Below, one piece after another: positions 7,058 to 12,926 of a DNA stretch of 21,888 nt. Both the position numbers and the translations under genes were made by a program. The number at the start of each line of letters is the position of its first letter. Positions within the stretch are counted from its first letter, which is position 1. The DNA is from 2-12-FULL-60-19 sp041483675 (lineage in GTDB: Bacteria; Desulfobacterota; Binatia; UBA9968): NCBI GenBank assembly GCA_041483675.1, contig JBGPGE010000077.1:1-21888 (forward strand). Reading direction: 5' to 3'. Under the pieces are notes generated by a model. It worked only from the letters and a program-made list of their open reading frames with translations. It had not been told where the DNA came from and ran no database searches.

Positions 7058-7385
7058 TGGGGCTTCCTCCGCTTATTGCTGCGGTATGGCGTGGCTCAGG
7101 TGGCCGTGTCCGCCTTCCGAAAGGTGCCGCCTAACTCCGATATACTGACGACAATAACAGCGCTGCGGAAATCCCGGTGTTGAAAGCAATTCTATTGGAC
7201 TTGTTGAAGGTTAGCAAGAAATATCTTATCCGCCTGAACTAAGCCGACATGTAACTATTATGGGTATATCTACTGTCGCGGCTCATCGCAGTCAGAACGA
7301 GAATTCACCAACCCGTCGCTTGACCGCGACCGTGCTTTCTTCTAGTCTTTCATCAAACGTTGAAACGGATAACGGAGGAAATCAG
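7058..7385. other. Intergenic region with candidate promoter for the VOC gene
   Basis: No gene is supported in these 328 bp. An open frame running from 7260 into the VOC gene lacks family similarity and a ribosome site. A possible promoter is TTGACC (7320-7325), 17 bases, then TAGTCT (7343-7348), about 37 bases before the VOC start. Its -10 box is poor. The promoter for the minus-strand pair should also be here, but I cannot place it. Confidence 0.4.
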
Positions 7386-7742
7386 ATGAACTACCGTCTC
7401 GAACACGTGGCGATTCAGTGCAAGGACTTGCAGGAGTCGATCGAATTTTACCAGAAACTTTTCGGCGGCGAGCCGACGCCGATCCGCAAAGGCGGCGCGG
7501 GTTACGGCTTTTGTTTTCTGAAGGTCAACGGCGAGGCGCCGTTGCAGTTGATGGAGTCCGACGGGCCGATCGGCGTGCACCATTACGGATTCGTCACCGA
7601 CGACGTGGAGGCCGTGGCCAGGGAGTTCAAGGAGAAAGGAACTAAGATTCTGCGCGAGAACCGAGACGCCGCCGGCAAGCTCACGACGATCTTTTTCCAG
7701 GACCCGAACGGCCTGCAGATCGAGGTGCGGGTGCCACGATAG
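7386..7742 (+). CDS. VOC-family (glyoxalase/bleomycin-resistance/dioxygenase fold) protein
   Basis: A 118-residue single VOC module. The start at ATG 7386 is set by GGAGG seven bases upstream and by the family-typical opening 'YRLEHVAIQCKDLQESIEFYQKLFG'. Metal-ligand positions appear as His in LEHVAI, His in 'VHHYGFVTDDVE' and Glu in the closing 'FFQDPNGLQIEVRVP'. These are the usual places in paired beta-alpha-beta-beta-beta modules. The family includes lactoylglutathione lyases, epimerases and antibiotic-binding proteins; the substrate cannot be read from the sequence. Its own promoter is likely upstream at 7320-7348. Confidence 0.85.
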   Translation: MNYRLEHVAIQCKDLQESIEFYQKLFGGEPTPIRKGGAGYGFCFLKVNGEAPLQLMESDGPIGVHHYGFVTDDVEAVAREFKEKGTKILRENRDAAGKLTTIFFQDPNGLQIEVRVPR

Positions 7743-7753
7743 GATGTTTGACA

Positions 7754-7788
7754 GGGATGAGGGCGGAGGGATGAGGGATGAGGGCGGA
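7754..7788. repeat. Heptanucleotide tandem repeat
   Basis: Five 7-base units in a row: GGGATGA, GGGCGGA, GGGATGA, GGGATGA and GGGCGGA, directly after the VOC gene stop. Two unit types alternate. It is unrelated in sequence to the other 7-base arrays at 2230 and 12287. Confidence 0.75.
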
Positions 7789-7846
7789 CAGCCATGCTCC
7801 AATGGCCTGACCAAAGCGTGGTTTTACAGGCGGTTAGGTACTAAAG

Positions 7847-7875
7847 TTGACTTTTCGTATCGGGATGTCTAAGAT
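7847..7875 (+). promoter_or_regulatory. Candidate sigma-70 promoter for the rhodanese-MoeB gene
   Basis: TTGACT (7847-7852), a 17-base spacer and TAAGAT (7870-7875) lie about 36 bases before the ATG at 7912. The -35 box matches consensus at 5 of 6 and the -10 box at 4 of 6. Confidence 0.55.
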
Positions 7876-7911
7876 AGACTTACAAGGTCCAAGAACTGAC
7901 TCGGAGGAATC

Positions 7912-9090
7912 ATGGCCAAGACCTTCAAAGACTTAATGAACGAGGCGCGGAAAGAGATCAAGGAGATCTCGCCTCAAGAGACCAAAGGGCTGCTCGAAAA
8001 CAACGGCAAGTACACGCTCTTAGACGTGCGCGAGAAAGACGAGTATCGCGAGGGACATCTTGAGCGCGCGATCTCTTTACCGCGCGGCTTTCTTGAGCTT
8101 AAAGTCGAAACCACCGTCCCCGAAAAGTCCACGCCAATCATCGCCTATTGCGCCGGCGGCGTCCGTTCGCTGCTGGCGGCCAACGCATTAAAAGAGATGG
8201 GCTATCGGGATGTCATCTCGATGTCCGGCGGATTCACCGCTTGGAAGACGGCGGGCTACAAATGGGTCCAGGACCATCAGTTCACTCAGGAACAGACGAT
8301 CCGCTACAGCCGCCATTTCTTGCTGCCGGAAGTCGGTGAAGAAGGCCAGGCCAAGTTACTCAAGGCGAAAGTTCTTATGGTCGGCGCCGGTGGCCTTGGC
8401 TCGCCGTCGGCCTATTATCTGGCGGCGGCGGGCGTGGGAACGCTCGGCATCATCGACAACGACGTCGTCGATCTCTCCAACCTGCAGCGCCAGATTCTCC
8501 ACACCAACGACCGCATCGGCATGCCCAAGGTCGAGTCGGCGAAGCTGACGTTACAAGGATTGAATCCGGATGTCCGCGTAATCCCCTATCAGCAGAAGCT
8601 CACGTCGCAGAACATCATGGAGATCATCAAGGACTACGATATCATCGTGGACGGTTGCGACAATTTCCCCACGCGCTATCTGGTGAACGACGCCTGCGTC
8701 CTGGTGAACAAGCCGAACGTCCACGGCAGCATCTTCCAGTTCGACGGCCAGGCCTCCGTCTTTTATCCCGGTAAAGGCCCCTGCTACCGCTGCCTCTACC
8801 CCGAGCCACCCCCGGCGGAAATGGCGCCGAGCTGCGCCGAGGCCGGCGTGCTGGGCGTGCTACCGGGGCTGATCGGCACGATCCAGGCGCTGGAGACGAT
8901 CAAGCTGATCCTCGGCAAGGGAGACCCATTGGTCGGAAGGCTTCTCTGCTTCAATACGCTCACGATGGAGATCGCGATGCTGAATCTGAAGCGCGATCCC
9001 GGTTGCCCGATGTGCGGCGATAACCCGACCATCAAAGCGCTCATCGACTACGAGGAGTTTTGCAGCCTGCGGGCGGCACACGCGGCGTAA
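7912..9090 (+). CDS. moeB: Rhodanese-MoeB/ThiF fusion (sulfur-carrier adenylyltransferase)
   Basis: A 392-residue two-domain enzyme. Residues about 15-120 are a rhodanese domain with active-site Cys80 in CAGGVRS. Residues about 125-380 are an E1-like ThiF/MoeB domain. The latter shows the nucleotide loop GAGGLGS (158-164), DNDVVDLSNLQRQ (182-194), zinc Cys pairs C291/C294 and C365/C368, and a likely catalytic Cys308 in 'APSCAEAGVLG'. The family adenylates the C-terminal Gly-Gly of MoaD/ThiS-like carriers, and the rhodanese part can supply the sulfur. Most known fusions (MOCS3/Uba4, MoeZ) carry the rhodanese at the C-terminus; here it is at the N-terminus. Strong start: GGAGG four bases before ATG. 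The partner carrier protein is not in the window. Confidence 0.9.
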   Translation: MAKTFKDLMNEARKEIKEISPQETKGLLENNGKYTLLDVREKDEYREGHLERAISLPRGFLELKVETTVPEKSTPIIAYCAGGVRSLLAANALKEMGYRDVISMSGGFTAWKTAGYKWVQDHQFTQEQTIRYSRHFLLPEVGEEGQAKLLKAKVLMVGAGGLGSPSAYYLAAAGVGTLGIIDNDVVDLSNLQRQILHTNDRIGMPKVESAKLTLQGLNPDVRVIPYQQKLTSQNIMEIIKDYDIIVDGCDNFPTRYLVNDACVLVNKPNVHGSIFQFDGQASVFYPGKGPCYRCLYPEPPPAEMAPSCAEAGVLGVLPGLIGTIQALETIKLILGKGDPLVGRLLCFNTLTMEIAMLNLKRDPGCPMCGDNPTIKALIDYEEFCSLRAAHAA

Positions 9091-9109
9091 GCGCGATGCG
9101 CCCGAACTG

Positions 9110-9142
9110 AAAAAAGACCGGCGGCAACGCCGGCCTTTTTTT
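9110..9142 (+). terminator. Strong intrinsic terminator
   Basis: CCGGCG-gcaa-CGCCGG (9118-9133) is preceded by six A's and followed by CC and seven T's, 20 bases after the moeB-like stop. The A-tract and T-tract make it potentially functional in both directions. Confidence 0.9.
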
Positions 9143-9181
9143 GTTCAAGGGTTCAAAACTTCAACGGTCTCCCCTTTTTCC

Positions 9182-9208
9182 GTCATTCCCGTGAAAACGG
9201 GAATCCAG
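9182..9208. repeat. GTCATTCC-type palindrome (left half of interrupted repeat)
   Basis: GTCATTCCCG-tgaaaa-CGGGAATCCAG is identical in its arms to the copy at 2091. Together with 9209-9236 and 11464-11538 it belongs to one longer palindromic unit that was split by the transposon. Confidence 0.8.
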
Positions 9209-9228
9209 AACCCCCACTAAATCTCCCC

Positions 9229-9236
9229 CTTGCTAA
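9229..9236 (+). repeat. Target site duplication, left (CTTGCTAA)
   Basis: This 8-mer directly abuts the left inverted repeat of the transposon and recurs exactly at 11464-11471 after the right one. Eight base pairs is the usual duplication for IS1595-family elements. Confidence 0.85.
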
Positions 9237-9261
9237 GGCGATTGGGTTGGTATTGACACCC
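9237..9261 (+). repeat. Terminal inverted repeat, left
   Basis: Starts GGCGATTGG and matches the reverse complement of 11439-11463 at 23 of 25 positions. It contains the TTGACA box of the transposase promoter. Confidence 0.9.
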
Positions 9262-9281
9262 ACCCTTTCTTGTGTTATATT
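9253..9281 (+). promoter_or_regulatory. Transposase promoter overlapping the left inverted repeat
   Basis: TTGACA (9253-9258), a 17-base spacer and TATATT (9276-9281) are close to the sigma-70 ideal. The start of transcription would fall around 9288, which is the A of the transposase ATG. The message is therefore predicted to be leaderless or nearly so. Confidence 0.75.
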
Positions 9282-9287
9282 AAGAGC

Positions 9288-10187
9288 ATGAAAACAATAG
9301 ATGCCTTTGACAGGCAGTTTCCGACCGAAGAGTCTTGTAAGCAATTCTTGACTGACATGCGCTGGCCAAACGGCGTGCACTGTCCGCGATGCAACGGTGA
9401 AAAGGTTTATGCCCTCAAGGCGCGACCCTTTCACTGGCTTTGCAAGGCTAAAGATTGCGGCGGGCGCAATGGCTATCGGTTCTCGGTTCTTGCCCACACA
9501 ATTTTTCAGGACACTAAAATTCCCCTCAAGCTTTGGTTCAAGGTCGGCTATCTTATGTTGGTTGCCAAGAAAGGAGTCAGCGCTTTGCAAGTTCATCGTG
9601 TGATTTTCGGCGAAGATTCCGGCTCGGACTATCACACAAGCTGGTATATGTGCATGCGCTGGCGCTCCGCGATGATGGGAGACTACATAGCGCCTCTTAC
9701 CGGGGAAGTCGAAGTCGATGAAACCTTTGTCGGCGGGAAGGGAAAAAACAAACACCGCTCTAAGCGCATAGGTCATCCAGGGACTACCGGCAAAGTTGCC
9801 GTGATCGGCGCTATCGCCCGCAAGGGAATGGTCGTCGCAAAGGTCATTGAGAATACCGACACCCTCACTCTTGATAGCTTCGTTCGCTCGACGGTTGCGG
9901 ACAACGTATCTCTCGTAGCGACCGATGAACATTCCGGCTATCGCCTGCTCGACAAAGATTACAATCACCAGTCGGTCACTCACGGCTCTGGCCAATATGT
10001 GCGCGGCAAGGTTCATACTTCCAGCATTGACTCTTTCTGGTCGCTCTTGAAGCGCGGGATTATGGGAAGTTTTCATCATGTCAGCAAGGAGTATCTACCG
10101 CTCTATGTGAACGAGTTTTCATGGCGTCACAACAACCGGGGAAACCCTGACGCCTTCCGTGATCTTCTAACGACGTGCAGCAGGTAG
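9288..10187 (+). CDS. IS1595-family (ISXO2-like) transposase
   Basis: A 299-residue DDE-type transposase. The N-terminus has a zinc ribbon (C32-x2-C35, C52-x4-C57) of the kind that binds the transposon ends. The catalytic RNase H-like domain shows D144 in 'EVEVDETFVGGK' and D213 in 'VATDEHSGY'. The signature HTSSIDSFWSLLKRG (243-257) is followed by 'HHVSKEYLPLYVNEFSWRHNNR'. In most relatives the last catalytic block reads H-T-N-x-I-E-G-F-W-S; here Asn is Ser and Glu is Asp248, so the third ligand is atypical. The ATG at 9288 is preferred over the in-frame TTG 9270, because that codon lies inside the promoter spacer. Confidence 0.93.
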   Translation: MKTIDAFDRQFPTEESCKQFLTDMRWPNGVHCPRCNGEKVYALKARPFHWLCKAKDCGGRNGYRFSVLAHTIFQDTKIPLKLWFKVGYLMLVAKKGVSALQVHRVIFGEDSGSDYHTSWYMCMRWRSAMMGDYIAPLTGEVEVDETFVGGKGKNKHRSKRIGHPGTTGKVAVIGAIARKGMVVAKVIENTDTLTLDSFVRSTVADNVSLVATDEHSGYRLLDKDYNHQSVTHGSGQYVRGKVHTSSIDSFWSLLKRGIMGSFHHVSKEYLPLYVNEFSWRHNNRGNPDAFRDLLTTCSR

Positions 10188-10222
10188 TGGACATATCCGG
10201 CTCTCTGAGTTAATGTATCGGG

Positions 10223-10378
10223 GTGGCTACCATCCGCGTAACACCCGCTACAAGAAAAGAAGACGACCGGCTAAGAGAAGAGCTAAAAAATGCCGATCTT
10301 AAAAAGATTGACCAACTCATTAAGCGCGTCATTTCGCTCGCCAAGAAATCCCCCAAGGAGAAAATGAAACATGGCTGA
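10223..10378 (+). CDS. Small charged ORF in transposon cargo
   Basis: A 51-codon frame from GTG 10223 encodes a highly charged helical peptide (ATRKEDDRLREELKNADLKK, then IDQLIKRVISLAKKSPKE). Its end overlaps the next ORF by 8 bases and contains that ORF's ribosome site (AAGGAG), which argues for translational coupling. No family recognised. A different 29-codon frame from ATG 10213 (Arg/Lys-rich) overlaps it, so which one is translated is uncertain. Confidence 0.4.
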   Translation: MATIRVTPATRKEDDRLREELKNADLKKIDQLIKRVISLAKKSPKEKMKHG

Positions 10379-10517
10379 AATACCTATTTGCATTCATTGT
10401 CGAAAGCCGATTGACCTTGATAAAGAAGACTACGTTGTGACCAACAAGGACATGGTTAAATATGAAAATCAATGGTTGTATGCCCATACAAAATGCCAAA
10501 GAGAAAACCCAAATTAG
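10371..10517 (+). CDS. Small zinc-finger-like protein in transposon cargo
   Basis: A 48-residue ORF with AAGGAG ten bases before ATG 10371. It contains C-x2-C (ICIHCRKPI) and, near the end, H-x3-C (YAHTKCQ). Together these form a plausible single treble-clef or zinc-ribbon knuckle. The body between them (DKEDYVVTNKDMVKYENQWL) reads like a small folded domain. It may regulate the element or bind nucleic acid; that is inference. Confidence 0.55.
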   Translation: MAEIPICIHCRKPIDLDKEDYVVTNKDMVKYENQWLYAHTKCQRENPN

Positions 10518-10578
10518 GACACTTTTTTAATTAAACGGTCAAAGATGACCATATCGTCAAAACACGGCAAACAGTAGC

Positions 10579-11337
10579 TTACCATCCCGCTTGCTGCACA
10601 AGTTTCTCCAGCGATTGCTCATTGAATAGATGCCAGTTGGGCACACGCTTCATTGCTTCTATCCACTGCCATCGCTCCGGCTCTCCCCTAAGTACACAGT
10701 CGTTTATATGACGGAAATTTTCATAGGCGAGAATGTCGGCGGCCTGCAATGGTAAGAATTTAGTCTTATCCTCGAATGCCAATGTTCCGAGACGGCCTAT
10801 AAAATCTAAAGTTTTTGAGTCAAGAAGCGAATCGTACAGCGGAGCAACGCGGCCTTTCAAGTGAGTCCGATCAAAAATAAAAGCTATGGTTTCGTCGCTC
10901 GGAATTCCATGATTCTCCGCGTTTTTGGCGACCAACTCCACGGCAAATTGAAAGGCTAGAAAATATGGGTCCTCTAGAGAACCGCTGACGCTACGACCGG
11001 GAGCAATTGTCCGGCTCGCCTTAATTCGTGGCAGAATTTTATTGTACGGCTCTAGTAAAATCCCACCGACCGCCCCGATAAGCGGTGTATCAACGATAAT
11101 TTTAATGAATTTCTGTTGTAATTCTTCTCGTTCCTCAAACGATATGTTTTCAAATTCCCCCTGGCCCCCAACGCATTCCGATTGATGAAATGATATGAGA
11201 CCAGATTCTTCTAACGCCTTAGCCCAGTGCCGCGTAAAATCGGCCCAAACGCTCTCATCCGCGAAATAGCCAGCTACGACATATACGCGCTCGCTTTTTT
11301 CATCATGGCTTTCGTCGCAGTAGCTTTGCAGGATCAT
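10579..11337 (-). CDS. DUF3800 family protein (transposon cargo)
   Basis: Starting at ATG 11337 (AAAGGAG nine bases upstream) this is a 252-residue protein. It opens with 'MILQSYCDESHDE', the Y-x-D-E-S motif of DUF3800, and has Asp156 in 'IAFIFDRTH' and 'LPLQAADILAYE' (196-207) near the C-terminus. This is the family's spaced acidic pattern, which suggests a nuclease-like metal site of RNase H type (inference). DUF3800 proteins are common in mobile elements and defence islands; their function is unknown. The longer frame from TTG 11418 adds residues that the family lacks. It converges on the plus-strand cargo ORFs and is lower in GC than the flanking genes. Confidence 0.82.
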   Translation of the reverse strand: MILQSYCDESHDEKSERVYVVAGYFADESVWADFTRHWAKALEESGLISFHQSECVGGQGEFENISFEEREELQQKFIKIIVDTPLIGAVGGILLEPYNKILPRIKASRTIAPGRSVSGSLEDPYFLAFQFAVELVAKNAENHGIPSDETIAFIFDRTHLKGRVAPLYDSLLDSKTLDFIGRLGTLAFEDKTKFLPLQAADILAYENFRHINDCVLRGEPERWQWIEAMKRVPNWHLFNEQSLEKLVQQAGW

Positions 11338-11418
11338 AAGCAACCGCTCCTTTGCATTGGGTGGATGGACTGTTATAGCAAGTGCGTGTAAGACATCAAT
11401 ATATTTTTCTGTATTCAA

Positions 11419-11447
11419 AATTTACCCCCTCTAGGTGCGGGTGTCAA
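11419..11447 (-). promoter_or_regulatory. Candidate promoter for the DUF3800 gene in the right inverted repeat
   Basis: On the minus strand TTGACA (11447-11442), 17 bases, then TAAATT (11424-11419) mirrors the transposase promoter at the other end. It predicts a leader of roughly 75 bases before ATG 11337. Confidence 0.6.
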
Positions 11448-11463
11448 CATCAACCCAATCGCC
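11439..11463 (-). repeat. Terminal inverted repeat, right
   Basis: Reverse complement of the left terminal repeat with two mismatches; ends ...CCAATCGCC at the duplication. Confidence 0.9.
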
Positions 11464-11471
11464 CTTGCTAA
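11464..11471 (+). repeat. Target site duplication, right (CTTGCTAA)
   Basis: Exact copy of 9229-9236. Joining the flanks at one copy restores the palindrome CTCCCCCTTGCTAAGGGGGAG. Confidence 0.85.
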
Positions 11472-11491
11472 GGGGGAGACAAAGAGGGGGT

Positions 11492-11538
11492 CTGGATTCC
11501 GGCTCGCGTCAGCCTTAGGCTGACTTGGCCGGAATGAC
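11492..11538. repeat. GTCATTCC-type palindrome (right half), long-loop form
   Basis: CTGGATTCCGGC (11492-11503) pairs with GCCGGAATGAC (11528-11538). The loop holds a second hairpin, GTCAGCC-TTA-GGCTGAC (11508-11524). Orientation is opposite to the copy at 9182, so before insertion the two arms framed one large inverted repeat. Confidence 0.75.
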
Positions 11539-11558
11539 GACTCGCGGCCCGAGGAGCC

Positions 11559-12281
11559 TTACAACCCTACCGTCTTCTTCAGCACCGTAATTTCCTTCGG
11601 CGACAGCGAACGATACTCCCCCGGCCCCAGCGAGCCCAGGCGCAGCGGCCCCATGCGGACGCGGACCAGCTTTTCGACAAAGTAGCCGAGCGTTTCGAAC
11701 ATCCGCCTCACTTCGCGGTATCGTCCTTCGTGGATTTCGATTTCGACCCAGGCCTTTTTGTGCAGCCGCTCCACCACGCTGACTCTGGCGGGCGCGGTCC
11801 ACCCGTCTTCCAGGCGAATTCCCTTTCTCAGCCGCTCCAACTCGCTCTCCGAGGGATGGCCGCTGACTTTCACCCGATAGAGCTTGCGCACACCGTAGCG
11901 CGGATGCGTGAGTCGCTGGGCAAGCGGTCCGTCGTTGGTCAGCAGCAGCAGGCCGGACGAGTTGAAGTCGAGCCGCCCGACCGGGAAGAGCCGCCCCTTT
12001 CTGCCGAGCGACTCAAGCCAATGGCCGAGGTCCGGCCGGCCCTCAGGATCGCGCATCGAAGTCAAAAGGCCGGGCGGCTTGTGGAATAAAATATAGCTCA
12101 GCGCGGGGCGCGGGAGGAGCTTGCCATCGACTTTGATTTTGTCTCGATCGGGGTCCGCCTGCGAGCCCAACTGCTTCACCACCGCACCGTTGACGGTGAC
12201 GCGGCCCTGTTGAATCCACGTTTCCGCTTCCCGGCGCGAGGCCAGACCGGCGCGGGCGATGATCTTCTGCAAGCGCTCCAT
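11559..12281 (-). CDS. rluB: 23S rRNA pseudouridine synthase, RsuA/RluB family
   Basis: A 240-residue enzyme. Residues 1-60 are an S4 RNA-binding domain (ERLQKIIARAGLASRREAE, then GRVTVNG). The catalytic domain holds the invariant Asp105 in 'VGRLDFNSSGLLLLTNDG' and the later 'EGRYREVRRMFE' block of this subfamily. It isomerises a specific uridine in 23S (RluB) or, less likely, 16S (RsuA) rRNA. Its position as the last gene of the trpS-scpA-scpB cluster fits rluB. No clear ribosome site precedes the ATG, because a heptamer-repeat block (12287-12318) occupies that place. Confidence 0.9.
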   Translation of the reverse strand: MERLQKIIARAGLASRREAETWIQQGRVTVNGAVVKQLGSQADPDRDKIKVDGKLLPRPALSYILFHKPPGLLTSMRDPEGRPDLGHWLESLGRKGRLFPVGRLDFNSSGLLLLTNDGPLAQRLTHPRYGVRKLYRVKVSGHPSESELERLRKGIRLEDGWTAPARVSVVERLHKKAWVEIEIHEGRYREVRRMFETLGYFVEKLVRVRMGPLRLGSLGPGEYRSLSPKEITVLKKTVGL

Positions 12282-12286
12282 AAATA

Positions 12287-12370
12287 CAGTAGGCAGTATG
12301 CAGGCTGCAGTCGGCAGTCCCCCCCAACTGCCTTAATCTTTAATGCCTACTGCCTGCTGCCCACTGCCTT
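12287..12370. repeat. Heptanucleotide repeats in two inverted blocks (scpB end / rluB leader)
   Basis: On the plus strand 12287-12318 reads CAGTAGG, CAGTATG, CAGGCTG, CAGTCGG and CAGT. On the minus strand 12370-12343 reads, after AAGG, CAGTGGG, CAGCAGG, CAGTAGG and CAT. The two blocks are inverted and could pair as a long imperfect hairpin. The second block encodes the last residues of ScpB. Confidence 0.7.
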
Positions 12371-12926
12371 CCGGCGGGGCTTCCGCGTCGAGTGGCGGCG
12401 GTGAAGCCATCTCCTCCATCTCTTTCAGCGTCGGCAGATGGCTCAAATCCTTAAGGTTGAACAGTTCGAGAAACTCGGGCGTCGTGCCGTAGAGGAAAGG
12501 CCTTCCCGGAATATCCTTGCGCGCCACGATGCGGATCAGCCGCCGCTCCAACAGGGTCGCCACGACTCCATCGACGTCGACCCCGCGCACCGCCTCGATC
12601 TCCGCGCGCGTGATCGGCTGTCGATAGGCGATGATCGCGAGCGTCTCCAGCGTCGCGCGCGTCATACGCGCCGGTTTCTCCCGATAGAGCTTTTTCACCC
12701 ACTCGGCGTTCTCCCGGGCGGTCCGCAGTTGATACCCGCCGGCGACCTCCGTCAGCCGAAAGCCCCGTCCCGCCGCGTCGTATTCCGCGCTAAGCTCCTC
12801 GACGGCCGAGACGATCTCTTTCCGTTCGACGCCCGCAAGGATCTCCCCCAGTTGCGCCGGCGTCAGCGGCCCCTCGGACGCGAAAAATAGACTCTCCAGA
12901 ATCGATTTCAACTGGTCACGCTCCAT
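12333..12926 (-). CDS. scpB: Segregation and condensation protein B
   Basis: A 197-residue ScpB with tandem winged-helix domains: 'LKSILESLFFASEGPLTPAQLGEIL' at the start and 'TRATLETLAIIAYRQPITRAEIEAVRGVDVDGVVATLLERRLI' in the second domain. It partners ScpA to form the kleisin part of the SMC condensin that organises and separates chromosomes. ATG 12926 overlaps the scpA stop by 11 bases, which implies coupled translation. The frame is open 10 codons further up, but those bases are scpA coding. The C-terminal tail (GQQAVGIKD) is encoded inside a heptamer repeat and is therefore probably lineage-specific. Confidence 0.93.
   Translation of the reverse strand: MERDQLKSILESLFFASEGPLTPAQLGEILAGVERKEIVSAVEELSAEYDAAGRGFRLTEVAGGYQLRTARENAEWVKKLYREKPARMTRATLETLAIIAYRQPITRAEIEAVRGVDVDGVVATLLERRLIRIVARKDIPGRPFLYGTTPEFLELFNLKDLSHLPTLKEMEEMASPPPLDAEAPPEGSGQQAVGIKD

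Larger units (their letters stand above)
9237..11463. mobile_element. IS1595-family (ISXO2-like) transposon with cargo, 2227 bp
   Basis: The boundaries are set by 25 bp terminal inverted repeats. The left one (9237-9261) begins GGCGATTGGGTTG and ends GACACCC. The right one (11439-11463) is its complement with two mismatches. An exact 8 bp direct repeat lies outside (9229-9236 and 11464-11471). Inside are the transposase (plus strand), two tiny overlapping ORFs (plus) and a DUF3800 gene (minus). The part after the transposase is clearly more AT-rich than the flanks, a sign of foreign origin. The IS1595 family is known to include members with passenger genes, on the border between insertion sequences and transposons. 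The element looks intact and recently inserted, because the duplication is perfect. Confidence 0.9.

Noticed and set aside
7754..7788. CRISPR-like array
   Set aside because: Units are 7 bases with no spacers; it is a simple tandem repeat.
9270..9287. TTG start for the transposase
   Set aside because: It lies in the spacer of a near-consensus promoter whose transcript would begin after it.
9183..10079. Minus-strand frame of 298 codons opposite the transposase
   Set aside because: Antisense shadow of a well-supported transposase; no family similarity.
10213..10302. Arg/Lys-rich 29-codon ORF in the transposon
   Set aside because: Overlaps the longer charged ORF, lacks a ribosome site, and is too short to support by itself.
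11338..11418. TTG start of the DUF3800 gene
   Set aside because: The family begins near the Y-x-D-E-S motif, and ATG 11337 has a good ribosome site; the extra residues look like leader.
9182..11538. Reading the outer GTCATTCC palindromes as the transposon ends
   Set aside because: The 8 bp duplication and the 25 bp repeats lie inside them, and the outer arms rejoin into a palindrome without the element, so they are target DNA.
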